Origin: Drosophila miranda
Lineage: Eukaryota > Arthropoda > Insecta > Diptera > Drosophilidae
NCBI RefSeq assembly: GCF_003369915.1
Contig: NC_046677.1
Coordinates: forward strand, 17,068,913 to 17,132,912
DNA: 64,000 nt
Direction of reading: 5' to 3'
The position numbers and the translations under genes are program-made. The notes beneath the pieces were generated by a model. That model saw only the letters and a program-made list of their open reading frames with translations. It was not told the DNA's origin and ran no database searches. The first letter of the stretch is position 1, and every line of letters begins with the position of its first letter. This document shows, piece by piece, positions 23,107 through 35,480 of this stretch.

Positions 23107-26100
23107 CTTCGATGGGTCCTTTGGTCCTACGCGCAAACTATATATGTCTCACTCTTGCAATCTCTCTCTGTATTTCGGTCTCTCTCTCTCTCAAAACACA
23201 CACGAAACTGCGAACGAAATAAGCATTAAGAATTTGGGTGTTTAATTAACATTTTTGTGGAACCGAACAAAATTCGATATTAACGTGAACTCCCTATATA
23301 AATTTCGCTGGATTTGGGAAAATAGTGAAACAGAACTAACAGAATACGCTGATTTGCTGCTGCTGCGGTCGTCGGGCACAGCACTCTCCCCACATGTGGA
23401 GATCGTCAAGCGTTCGAAGTGTTACTAAACACGAGGCCCGCGGAAGAAATCCGAATTCGCGGCCGCACTCGCTTTAGATGATCGGACGATCGTCGTGCCG
23501 CGGTTCGGATGGCGCTCGGCTCCCGCACCACGCACACTAGTGTAAATGGATAGTGCATTGGTGTTGGGGGATAGATGGATGAATGGATGGACGGCTGGAT
23601 GGCTGGCAAAGCATTCTCTGGTCGTAGTAGTAGTCACGGGCCAGGGCCAGGCCAGGCCCGGGTGGATGTGGATTTAGCACTTTGCCGCCTTGAAATGAGG
23701 AAATGAGCCAGCCCCCGAACAGTTTCGAGATGCTTTTTACTAAAAGTCGTAGTCAATCCATCCAGATTTCGTATTACTAAAATCTATTTCCATTTCCCAT
23801 TTGGTTCCATTTCGTTGCTGTTTGCTTGTCGCCTCTCGTGATTAGGTTAAGGCTTTTTCATTTAGTATGTTCATAAGCCCGGGGTGTGGGCATGGGTATG
23901 GGCAGCTGATAAGACGGATATGGCTGCGTATTTCCTGTTAGAAAAATCTCAACTCGACTTCGAGTCCAAATCCGTGCTGTGGCCGGGACCGGAGCTGGGG
24001 CTCCAGCTCTGTGCTCGGCACTCAAGTTAATTTATACGCAGATTTAGCAGCTTTACGAAAATAGAATATTTGGAATTTCCAAATCTGTTTTAGGTTTTGG
24101 GGTCACAGCATTTTGAAATATCTCTTGATACGCTGTTCCTAGTCAAGCCAGACTTTGGTTGGGCAAGAGACCTCGTATATTAGGGTATACGGAAGTCGGA
24201 TATGACCTATTGGCCTCAATAGATATCAGGATAAGAAGTTTCTAAGTGATTATTAGTTGAAAATGCTTCAGCCTTAATTTCAAATGTGGATTGATGACAA
24301 AAAGCGACTGAAAATCTTACCTGGAAATTCTGTCCAGATTTAGGTTAAAGTATTAGTATTTACATCGACTCAGAAACAATAGGATTTGGTTGATTGTTGT
24401 TGATTGTTTTACAAAATCGTCAATCAAGCTATAAAGTAAGTTTTTGGTAAAATTTCAGAAGACCAATCGGTTGATTAATTCATGTTCACCTGTCCGTTAT
24501 AACACCTTGCCTTCGGAGAATAAAAGTTTACGAAAATCTATGTGCATATTGCATTTCGACTTTAATGACTCTACTATAATGACTTTAGATGTACCATAAT
24601 TATCGATCGGCATCCGGAATGTAATAAAATGCAGCATAAAATGGAACTTAAATTAGATATTTGCCTTAGGAACGATCGGTGCACAGATTCAAAGGTCGTT
24701 GAATCCTTTTTACCTGCCATAGAAATGCTCGGGCTGCATCAGTACCTAGGGGTATTGGAATCGTAAAATAATTTACTTGGTTATTATATTATAAAATATT
24801 TAAATTTATTTTTGTATTGATTGTTTTTAATATAGGGCTTGTTCCCATTTTGTTTCGGATGATCCATGCCGATATCGTTCCAATATAGCGTAGACATAAT
24901 AGCGTACCATATAAGAGTGGAGCCGACCGAGGTTGACTACAATATCTGACTACAATATGTAAAATTCCAGCTTCGAATGTAGTCAAAGGAAGAAAAATTT
25001 CTTCTCCGACACTTACAGGAGTATTATAAAGATTCGTCTACATAAAGTATACGTACAAGCATCTGCAGGGATATAATCACAATTCGCACAAATATACGTA
25101 ATATTGGACGCTAATATTGGATTTTGGAAATCTTAAAACGTAGCTGTGTCCGAAAACGAGGAACAGACGATATCATTTGCCCGATCTTGGGGTGTGTGGG
25201 CTATCAGCTAATGCTAAAGCATAAGCTGGAGCCGAATAGTACCTTCCTCCAAGGGAAGTACGAGTATAGGTGAAGTAGAAGAATCGTTCCAAAGCCAATG
25301 CTTTATTGAGCAACTTAAGTCGCATATCGCCAGATGCCCCAACAACAGCAATATGAAGGGAGCATATGAAAGGGAGCAGGGGGTAAAGAGGGGGTATATT
25401 ATCGCCAAGTTTCATTCATTCCAAAGCGACTATGTTAGCTGTTGGGATTAGTGTTGCTACATAGTCGTCATCCCATCCGTTCCATATGGACTCCGCCTCC
25501 CAGTCCCCCAGACACACTCACACACACAGCCGCAAAGAAATGCTCTGATCACACAGACGACACGGATAGTGTACATGAGCTATTTCGGCACAAAAAACCG
25601 AAGCGCATTCGGGTTGGAGCTCGGGCTCCGACGACTGCTTCGGCCAGACGATCGTGGCATTGCCGTTTGCTTTTGGGATCGCTTAAACTTATACTATAAT
25701 TAGTCGTGTTCCGTCTTCTCGAGTAAGTAGTAGACTGGGTGGGCAGAGCTCTGGCCTGGGAGCACCAGTTGCCTGTGCGCTTTTGGTCTTGTGTGTGGTG
25801 TGCGCGGCTCGGCGCTCGGTTTAGTACGCTCCCGTCAATTCCCACAGTTAGATCGGTTTTTTAGTAAGGAAGTTTTACAAAAAATAAAAAAAGCAAGAAA
25901 ATACGAACGAAGGAGCGATACCGCGATCCCAGCTGCAATAAAAGCTCGAAATATCTAAAATACAAATAAAAAAGAAACATTTTCTCTAGAGAAAAGATAT
26001 TTGAAAGAAACTTGTTTAACGTCACAGTGCTTTTAAAACTGTAAAGTGCGCCTGGGCGTCAGTGAAACTCAAAGTTCCCGAATGAAAGCCATTCTAAATA

Positions 26101-26342
26101 TTTAAATAAAATATACACCTTAGAATAATACTGTACCAAGAATATAACAAACTTTTAAAATATTTTGGACACAAATATGAAATAAAAGTTTAAAAATTAA
26201 CAATTCTGAAACCATTTTGGCAAGTGCAGCAAAATATAAATGACCCACTTTTCTGGCTCATCTTTCAGGCCCAACGACGGCAACACATTTACAACTCGAC
26301 GAGGACAGAGAAAATAATTGTGCAGTTTTAAGTGAATAGGGC
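23107..26342. promoter_or_regulatory. Shared upstream region of divergent vkg and Col4a1
   Basis: 3.2 kb separate the two ATGs. The region must hold both 5' UTRs and promoters. CT/GA tracts at 23161-23192, just upstream of the vkg start, could bind GAGA factor. Several GATAA/TTATC words occur, such as near 23907 (possible Serpent/GATA sites for fat body and haemocytes). I cannot place either transcription start exactly. No coding exon is seen. Confidence 0.55.
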
Positions 26343-29300
26343 ATGATGTTGCCCTTCTGGAAGCGGTAAGTAAAAAAAAAAATTTCTTGAAAAATATCAA
26401 AAAGTATCCCAATATACCTTGAATTTACACCGAAATAAAGGGAAAAGAGACTGAAATTCTGTTAAAATTTTATTTAAACTCCAATTTTATTGTTATTAAT
26501 TGTAAATAAAAAAGATTAAAATTTAGAAAGAAAAAAATTGGAAAAGTTACTTTTCCATTGATTTGATCTTGTAATGTACGCTAAAAGCTCAAGCACTAGC
26601 AGAATGTTTCAACCTTACTTACATTTTTTTTTTAATTCTGATGAGAATGCGTCTGATCAGATTTCAAAGCTCTCTTAAAAAAACCCCCTCTCTCTTGAAT
26701 GAACTGATTCTCTTACGTTCCCACTCTGTCACTCAAATCACACACACACATTGATCGCTAAAAAGAGAAACCACGCAGTCACACACATAGCTAACGATTG
26801 ATAAGCCTGATGGTGCTTACTATACACACATACATACGAGTGTATGTAATTTGTAACTAAATAAAAATAGATCACCTAGAAATATTAAAAAAAAAACAAA
26901 AAAATCTTGCAGGCTGCTGTACGCCGCTGTCATCGCTGGAGCGTTGGTTGGTGCAAACGCTGTAAGAGACCCTTGACCTTTGCTAATTGATGGGTATCAA
27001 CAGAGCTTAACTTTCGTATCGTTGCAGCAATTCTGGAAGACCGCTGGCACCTCTGGTTCTATTCAGGACTCAGTCAGACACCAAAGCAGAGAAGACCCCC
27101 GGGACTCATTTCCCATTGATGATAGCTATGACATTGTAGACTCGGCGTCAATTCAGCGCGGCGGACAGCCACCCAAGAACTGTACAGCCGGATACGCCGG
27201 CTGTGTGCCCAAATGCATTGCCGAGAAGGGTAACCGCGGTCTGCCAGGTCCATTGGGTCCCACCGGACCCAAGGGTGTCTCGGGCTTTCCGGGTCAGGAC
27301 GGACCACTGGGCGACAAAGGCCAGAAGGGTGACCCCGGACCATATGGACTGCGCGGCGACAAGGGCGAGCGTGGATCGCAGGGCATTCCCGGTCTGCCAG
27401 GCGTGGGAGGTGTTCAGGGATCGTCTGGCAATCCCGGCTTACCCGGTATCAACGGCAAGGATGGCTGTGATGGATCCGATGGTTTGCCCGGCTTGCAGGG
27501 TCTCTCGGGTATGGCAGGACCACGTGGCTTCCCGGGCAGTCCGGGTGGCAAGGGTGATAAAGGTGAACCGGCAAAGGAGAACGGAAACTACGCCAAGGGT
27601 GAGAAAGGTGAGCCCGGCTTCACAGGACGTTCAGGGTACGCAGGACCCCAAGGCAATCCTGGTGACAAAGGCGAACGTGGTGACACCGGACCGTATGGCT
27701 CCAAAGGTCTGCGTGGAGATCGTGGCATTAAGGGAGAGAAAGGCGACTCTTGCTTTGGACCTCTGATGCCAGGAAAGCAGGGAGAGAAGGGCGAGAAGGG
27801 TGATCCAGCTGTTCCTATCCCCGTCACCGGTAGTGAACGTGTGTCTGGCCCACGTGGTGATCCCGGGCAGAAAGGAGAGGTTGGACCCTATGGCGAGAAA
27901 GGTGAGCTCGGTCCCGGCGGTGAGCCTGGACAGGATGGGCAGAAGGGCGAGAAGGGCTTGCCCGGCGGCTCTGGAGATAGAGTAAGTGATAAACGGAAGA
28001 ATGTAAAGGTTTGCGCTCATGCGAGTTGTACTGATCCTGCTCCATTTTAGGGTCGTCAAGGTAACTTTGGACCACCAGGACCTTCTGGACAGAAGGGAGA
28101 CCGTGGTGAAACTGGTCTAAACGGCTTGCCTGGAAGTTTCGGTCAAAAGGGAGAGCCAGGTCGTCCTGGTCAATCCGGTCAGCGGGGCTTGGTCGGTCCT
28201 CCAGGACCACCAGGTGGCGGTCGCGGACAGCCAGGTGCTCCAGGACCGAAAGGACCACGCGGTTATACTGGCACGCCCGGTCCCCAGGGCTTGAACGGCG
28301 CTGATGGACAGCCAGGACCCCAGGGATACGTTGGCCAGAAGGGAGGTAGTGGCATGCCCGGCCGTCCGGGTGGCGAGGGCCCTCCGGGACAAAAGGGTGA
28401 GAAAGGTATTGGAGGACGCGTCGGACCCCAGGGCCCCGTCGGACCCATCGGCCACACTGGACCTCCAGGCCCCGAAGGTCTAAAGGGCGATGCTGGCACC
28501 CCTGGCTACGGCATTCAAGGTCCGAAAGGTGACGATGGAAATCCTGGGTAAGTCTTTGACATCGCCGACGATGCGGGTCCATGATTTACCTCTCATATTG
28601 TTTGTCCGACCCATTAGCTATCCTGGCCAGAAGGGCGGAAAGGGCGAACGAGGTTTCAAAGGAAATTCTGGTGTTCCTGGCGATTCGAAATTGGGCAGAC
28701 CTGGCACGCCCGGCACCGCTGGTGCTCCCGGACAAAAGGGTGACGCTGGCCGTCCCGGTACTCCTGGCGCTAAGGGAGACATGGGCATTAAGGGAGACAT
28801 TGGCGGCAAGTGTTCCTCTTGCCCACCCGGTCTGAAGGGAGATAAGGGTACGCGAGGTTTAGATGGTATTCCCGGCAATCCCGGCGTTCGAGGACCACCT
28901 GGAGAACCTGGACACCAGGGCGAACGAGGCCACGATGGAATCAACGGACAGACGGGTGCTCCAGGAGAAAAGGGAGAGGATGGTTTGACTGGTGCCCCTG
29001 GTGCCACTGGAGCTCCTGGTAAGGGAGCAATTATCAACTATAGCCAAATAAAGACCGAAAAGGGAGAAAAGGGACTGCCTGGCCTTCCCGGAGCTGCGGG
29101 TGTAAAGGGAGACCGCGGAGAAAGCGGTGTTCCTGGTCTGTCTGGAGTCAAGGGAGAAATAGGCTTTAAAGGAGACAAAGGCTACACCGGACAAGCTGGC
29201 ACAGATGGTATCCCTGGAGCCCCAGGGCGCGATGGATACGATGGTGCTCCCGGTCTCAGCATTAAGGGAGAATCAGGCAGTCGCGGCATGGACGGTCTTA

Positions 29301-32300
29301 AGGGTGACAAGGGAACAGCCGGATACGTCGGACCGAAGGGAGAACCCGGCACATGCGAGGCCAGCGAGCTGAAGATCCCAGCAAAGGGAAATAAGGGCGA
29401 CCGTGGTGCCACTGGGATGCCCGGAGTCGATGGACCAATCGGACAGAAAGGCGAGATCGGATACCGCGGTGAGAAGGGTTCAACCGGTCCTCAAGGCCCA
29501 GTTGGTCCCGTTGGCCCCCGTGGAATGACTGGACCCCGTGGCGAGAAAGGTAACATCGGACCCATCGGTGCTGCTGGCAATCCTGGAAAAGACGGTACCC
29601 GTGGCTTGCCTGGTCGTAACGGAGATCGCGGTCAAAAGGGAGAAGAGGGAATACCGATGCCTGGACCACCCGGCCCACAGGGTCGCGACGGCTTGCAAGG
29701 TCTAAAAGGAACTCGTGGCCTACCCGGACCCCAGGGTCTGCCTGGACAAGAAGGAAACGCTGGCTATCCCGGTGATAAGGGAGATGCTGGAGTACCCGGT
29801 ATACCTGGTCGTGTTGGCGCTGTTGGCGAGAAGGGAGACCTCGGCCCATTGGGTCCAATTGGACAGCCCGGACCTCCTGGTATTCCTGGTATTGATGGAG
29901 TGCAAGGCCGCGACGGATCCAAAGGTGAACCCGGTAATCCTGGTTTGGTTGGTATGCCCGGCAATAAGGGCGATCGCGGAGCACCTGGCAACGACGGACC
30001 TAAAGGCTTCAACGGAATCACCGGCTCACCCGGAAAGCGTGGACCGGCTGGAATTCCCGGAATTTCAGGTAAGATTTTCCAAGCCCAAAAATTAGTTCTT
30101 TATTTAGCATCCTCTTTTGCAATTTGCTTTTTTGTAGGCATGAAGGGCGACAAAGGAGCTCGTGGCTTGACTGGAAACGACGGACCGATGGGTGGACGAG
30201 GACCCCCGGGACCACCTGGCCTGCTGGGTGTTAAGGGTGAGCCCGGACTTCTCGGTGCCCCGGGACAGAGAGGACTGGACGGCTTGAATGGTGAAAAGGG
30301 TAACCAAGGTCTGCCCGGCTATGACGGACCCCAGGGCCTTCCTGGAGATGCATCCGAAAAGGGACAGAAGGGTGAACCTGGCCTGTCTGGACTGCGCGGT
30401 GATCCTGGAGTATCCGGTGAGCCTGGACTGCCTGGAGAAAAGGGATTGCCCGGTATGGCTGTATACGGACGACCTGGACCCCAAGGAGAAAAGGGTGACA
30501 CTGGACGTAGTGGCGCGGACGGCATAAATGGATTAAATGGAGAGAAGGGTGACATCGGCTTGCCTGGCTTATCTGGAAGGAATGGCGAAAAGGGATCCGT
30601 TGGCCTTCCTGGCATTCCCGGAGCTCCCGGAATTGATGGTCAGCCTGGACTTCAGGGTGCTCCCGGACCAGTCGGCTATCCCGGCGCCCAAGGATACAAG
30701 GGACAGGCTGGCCTGCCCGGTCTATCCGGCATCAAGGGTGACACTGGCCCCATTGGTCCTCAGGGCTACATTGGAAACGCTGGCATCAAGGGCGAGAGAG
30801 GTCCACGTGGTCAGCCTGGCCTCCCAGCTACTGTCAATGTCGATATGCTCCGAGGCGAGAAAGGCTCTGTGGGAGAGCGCGGCCTGACCGGAGAAAAGGG
30901 AGATCAGGGAGAGAGAGGAGAGCAAGGTCTGGCTGGATATCCAGGAGTAAAGGGAGACCAGGGACTGGAAGGTCCCCGTGGCTTGAATGGACTGAACGGA
31001 GCCCCTGGACTGAAGGGAGATGCGGGTCTTGTAGGTGAGCCTGGTTACCCTGGACCCGTTGTCAAGGGTGAGAAGGGTCTGCCCGGGCGCGCCGGAAAGT
31101 ACGGACGTGAAGGTGAGTTCTCCCGACCATAAGTTCGAATCGAATAACAACTAACCCATAATCATTTCATATAGGCCTTCCCGGAGCACCTGGCATCAAG
31201 GGCGAGCGTGGTTTGCCTGGCCTGGCCGGTACACCCGGCTTAGTAGGTCTGCCCGGACCCATTGGACCCGCAGGCGACAAGGGAGAGCGTGGTCTGGCTG
31301 GTACACCTGGTCAGCCCGGACTCGACGGATTGAGTGGCGCTCCAGGTCTTAAGGGCGACCAAGGCTATCCCGGACCTAAGGGAGATCGTGGATTGGCTGG
31401 CTTTGAAGGACAGAAGGGTGATAAGGGTGACCAGGGACACGCCGGCCTGCCCGGTCTGGCTGGATTAGCTGGTGCCAAGGGCGACACTGGATATCCCGGC
31501 TTAGACGGACCAGAAGGACTACAGGGCTCCCCAGGTGAGAAGGGCTTCACCGGACCCAAAGGACGCGACGGCCGCGACGGAATTCCAGGTCTGCAAGGAC
31601 AAAAGGGTGAACCCGGCATGGTGCCGCCGCCAGGGCCCAAGGGCGAACCTGGCAAGCCTGGGCGTGAAGGTCAAAAGGGCGAACCAGGCCAGCCCGGTGC
31701 CCGTGGCCTGACCGGAATCCAAGGACAGCGTGGAGAAAAGGGTGATCGCGGTCTGATCGGTCCAAGCGGAGCCATCGGACGTCCCGGACCTAAGGGCGAC
31801 CGTGGAGAGCAAGGTCTGGTTGGACGAGAGGGTGCCGTCGGCGCCATGGGTCTGAAGGGTGATGCAGGTCTAGCCTGTAGTGGCGCCCAGGACTACCTCA
31901 CCGGCATTCTTGTGACACGCCACAGTCAGAACGACCAAGTGCCGCAATGCGCTGCGGGTCACTCGCAGCTCTGGACTGGTTATTCTCTACTCTACGTGGA
32001 TGGCAATGACTACGCCCACAACCAAGATCTCGGGTCCCCGGGCTCCTGTGTGCAACGCTTCTCTACTCTACCGGTACTGTCCTGTGGACAGAACAATATC
32101 TGCAACTACGCGTCGCGCAATGATAAGACCTTCTGGCTATCAACATCGGCCCCCATTCCCATGATGCCGGTGGAGAACTACGAGATTAGCAAATACATCT
32201 CGCGCTGTGTGGTCTGCGAGGCGCCTGCCAACGTCATTGCCATGCACAGCCAGTCTCTTGAAATACCCGAATGCCCCTCAGGTTGGGAGGGTCTCTGGAT

Positions 32301-32647
32301 TGGCTACAGTTTCCTCATGGTGAGTACTCAGCCCATTCAGAAGCGGAATCGGAAGCTTGATTTCATATATTTTATTTTCCCCACAGCACACGGCCGTGGG
32401 CAATGGAGGCGGTGGCCAGGCTCTGCAATCGCCTGGCTCGTGCCTAGAGGACTTCCGTGCAACACCGTTCATCGAGTGCAACGGCGCCAAGGGCACCTGC
32501 CACTTCTACGAGACAATGACCAGCTTCTGGATGGTCACTCTGGAGTCGAACGACCAGTTTGAGAAGCCCCAGCAGCAGACGATCAAGTCTGGCAACCTGC
32601 TGTCCCGCGTCTCCAGGTGTCAAGTCTGTATGAAGAACTCGTCGTAG
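26343..32647 (+). CDS. Col4a1: Collagen IV alpha-1-type chain (Cg25C)
   Basis: Eight exons: 26343-26365, 26913-26961, 27028-27981, 28051-28547, 28618-30068, 30138-31112, 31175-32319, 32387-32647. They join to 1784 aa (D. melanogaster ~1779 from memory). Two ATGs are adjacent (26343, 26346); the second gives the MLPFWKRLLYA start I remember. Signal peptide 1-~24; non-helical N-terminal segment 25-94 with the Cys-rich [13 protein letters not shown]; Gly-X-Y helix ~95-1550 with interruptions and scattered Cys; NC1 ~1556-1784 ending in CMKNSS, with no extra tail. Main subunit, with vkg, of basement-membrane collagen secreted by fat body and haemocytes. The last NC1 intron falls at FLM|HTAV, the same place as YYM|TTMD in vkg, so this intron predates the duplication. 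Confidence 0.96.
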
Positions 32648-32950
32648 GCCGTCGTGGGGCCCTGCCCCACTTGCCTCCACACAGACACAAGCACAGCATA
32701 AGTTTAATCTAATGTTAAAGCCCCTAAATATACCAACGAACAGTGCACACACCACACACAGAACAGGAGACACACTCTCAGACGAACCAACACTGCTACC
32801 AATTCCTTAAACTAACCAAATCGAAGCGACAGGCCCCGTCTAAGTGCTAGAACGGACCTGGACCAAATGCCATTTTTGTATCTGCCATTTAATGTTCTAA
32901 ACAAATGTAAACTGCTTCTTAGTTACGTGTAAGTTAAGTAAATCAAAACA

Positions 32951-32960
32951 AATAAATAAA
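32951..32960 (+). terminator. Overlapping poly(A) signals after Col4a1
   Basis: Two overlapping AATAAA hexamers, ~305 bases past the stop codon. Likely used for Col4a1 mRNA 3' end formation. Confidence 0.55.
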
Positions 32961-34733
32961 CTAGCCTCGGTCGTATGTCCAAAACCACCTACATACATAT
33001 CTATCTACACCTAAGTAGAGAGAGTGCTGCATGTTCCATTTTGATTAAATGCGAAAGAATGCATATGGGGACAATGAAAACATATCGAATGGTTGACAAG
33101 ACATAGGACCTCCTCCACTACATATATGCTATACAAAACTGCTATTTTTTCGCCAATCATTTATGTTTATGAAACAAAAAAATGGTAAAATAAAGAAAAT
33201 TTATAAATACGATATACATGATTTAGATAGTTTGAAAATCTGAGAAAAAGGAATGTCTGAACCATGATAAGCGATCGTCTATCTTATTTCTAAGCATACT
33301 AATCCCTCACTTATATTGCCATCTAACTTTAAAGTCAACCAGATTTTAACAATTTTACACCAAACATTATCCAAATCTGGTTATTCTTTTATGTCAAGGC
33401 TTTGCTGCCATAGAAGCAGGTAAACCTTTATCACGTCTCAGAGATATTCCTCTTCTAATAAAACATAACTGAAAATACTTTGGTAATAAATTACTAGAAG
33501 TATAATTTGTGGAAAATTTGCATGGCGAGGATTGGATAACATGGTATAACATACAATAACGTTTCTGAAGTCGAAAAATATTATTATATTATTTTATCAC
33601 ACGTATACATTTTTCATATTTGTTCAATGCTTCACAAATGATTATGGTTACATCTTTCATCTTTCTATAGTTTGATCCTTTCTATTCAAAGAATAGAAGG
33701 GTAAATATTGTTCGTGTAAATGTTCATTGATCAGCGTGAACATAGTCTTCTTTCATGAAGGAAAACATGTTTTTACAGACTTAAAAATAATTTGATTAAA
33801 ACGGATCACTGTACGATTATCGTATATCTGCAGATGAAAATATAATTGTATTGGATGTTGAACTTCTAAGCTAAATTAAATCGTTGAAGATGTCAACTTC
33901 AATAAATCAAAAAATCTCAATGGCGCTCCAGATTTGCATCTGTAACTTTCAGTTTTAGAGCAAGTATTTTTTTACATTTTTTAGTTTAAGTGATATAACA
34001 CAATATGCTTCTTAACAGTAAGGTGGTGCAGATATTTTTTTTTAAACAAGGGTTCAGACAGTCAGATTTTTTGGTGGAAATTATTTTCCCTCTTTAAGTA
34101 AGCCCAGGGAGAGCAACCAAAATCTCACCACTTGCCGCCTCCAGAAGCCAGGCACTTGTGCGCATGCCCCTGGCTGAGAGCCCGAACGCGTGGGGGTTTG
34201 GGTAGCTGTGGGGTGGTTGGGGTTGGATGGGGGTGGAGGGTTATGAAGCGCCAGAGGGGTGGCATACGATACCATATGATAATGATATGCAGACACATAT
34301 ATTCCAATTGGTGGTTGGAAGAGTTTCCTTCCAGCTGTGGCCGCACGAAAATAGGGGTAGGCTTTCTGGGTTCGAATTGGAAAATTAAACGGCACACATC
34401 AGTCGTCGGTGGGAGTTCGAATACATACGTCAGCAGATAAGACGTGCTCAGTCGCACGAGTGGGACTGAAAAATGTATACCCAAAAGGAAAAACTGGAGA
34501 AGTAGGGAAAAATGTAATCCATTGCAGGTTTTACAAAAACTCTGAGAAACCCCAAAAGAGAAAGGTGCCAGTGCCAGTGCCAGTAACAATAACAGTGCCA
34601 GCCGGAAGCCCCGAACAAAGGCAACCCACTTACAACACGAGTAAGTGGAACCTAGTGGAAGCAGCGGCAGCAACCCCCAAAACAGACAGAAGGAACAACC
34701 CCCCAAAACCCCAACTCCAACTACAACCGCTAT
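32961..34733. other. Intergenic region downstream of Col4a1
   Basis: AT-rich and without recognisable exons up to ~34.4 kb. A good donor-like GTAAGT at 34641 precedes the next ORF and may belong to its 5' UTR. Confidence 0.55.
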
Positions 34734-35330
34734 ATGATTATCGTGCTGTTGTTGCTGTTCCAATCGCTCTGCCTCTACTGCCAACGTCTGGTGCTGCACA
34801 TCCACGATCGATGTTTCCCCCGCAACGTACGCCTCTTGCAGGAGGTGGCCGAAACGGTCGGCGATCGTAAAGCCCAACAGCATCTGGAGCAGCAGGAGCT
34901 GGAGCAGACCAAGCGCCGCCAGAAGCGCCGCATCCTCGAGCCCATCCTCCCCCTTGGAGCTGGCGTTAACTCCGAAGCCTGTCGCTTCTGTGCCCACAGC
35001 CCACAGGGCTACTGCCGTCATCACTTCCACCTTCAGGAGCTGCAGCTCCACCAGCAGCGGCACTCGTCCCGAATTGGCGGCGACCAGGACTACAAGCAGC
35101 TGCGTCGCATCAAGCGCGAGCTAAAGCGGAGTCTAGGACAAAGGCAGCCACAGCTGAGGAGCTATCGACCACTGCTGTCCGGCAGTCCCAGCTGCAGCTC
35201 CCTAAGCAGTGGCTACGGTTCGATCAGCACCTGCAGTACCTACGCCGACGAGGAGGAGGAGGCGGAGGAGGAGGAGCAACACGACGAGTCAGTCGAAGTG
35301 CCAGGTAACCTGGTAACTACTCACTTGTAG
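34734..35330 (+). CDS. Unrecognised 198-aa protein with hydrophobic N-terminus and Cys/His cluster
   Basis: I do not recognise this protein. ATG at 34734 opens 198 codons with strongly GC-ending codons, unlike the flanking DNA, which argues that it is coding. Residues 1-20 are hydrophobic (IIVLLLLFQSLCLYC), so a signal peptide or membrane anchor is likely. Residues ~30-70 are a Gln/Glu/Arg-rich helix, followed by a compact CRFCAHSPQGYCRHH cluster that could bind metal, then a basic region, a Ser/Cys-rich stretch and an acidic Glu run before the end. The stop is 150 bases before the SPSB3-like ATG on the same strand. I could not find a splice that joins the two in frame, so they are separate frames, possibly on one mRNA. 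The long minus-strand frame across it (34125-35063) looks like a shadow. Confidence 0.6.
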   Translation: MIIVLLLLFQSLCLYCQRLVLHIHDRCFPRNVRLLQEVAETVGDRKAQQHLEQQELEQTKRRQKRRILEPILPLGAGVNSEACRFCAHSPQGYCRHHFHLQELQLHQQRHSSRIGGDQDYKQLRRIKRELKRSLGQRQPQLRSYRPLLSGSPSCSSLSSGYGSISTCSTYADEEEEAEEEEQHDESVEVPGNLVTTHL

Positions 35331-35480
35331 CCCTCTCCAGCATATCTTGGGAAAAGTAAAAGCCACTCCATCCCATTCAAAAGCCGTTTAACAGAAGGCC
35401 TTTTGAAAGTCCTCAGACATTTATAACATTCAAGTGGCTTGATTTTCTATTGTCGTTTCAAAAATTGAAGTAGTTACAAA

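Noticed and set aside
28618..31655. Long minus-strand Pro/Ser/Gly-rich open frames opposite Col4a1 (and the plus-strand equivalents opposite vkg, such as 9934-11532)
   Set aside because: They are the antisense mirror of Gly-X-Y codons (GGN-CCN), which removes stops; no independent splice or start signals.
34125..35063. 312-codon minus-strand ORF rich in Leu
   Set aside because: It overlaps the plus-strand 198-aa ORF. Its Leu/Val content comes from antisense of CAG/CTG-rich codons, and it has no recognisable domain.
35303..35480. Splice joining the 198-aa ORF to the SPSB3-like ORF
   Set aside because: Donors at 35304 and 35313 and the acceptors before 35481 never give an in-frame join to the SPSB3-like ATG.
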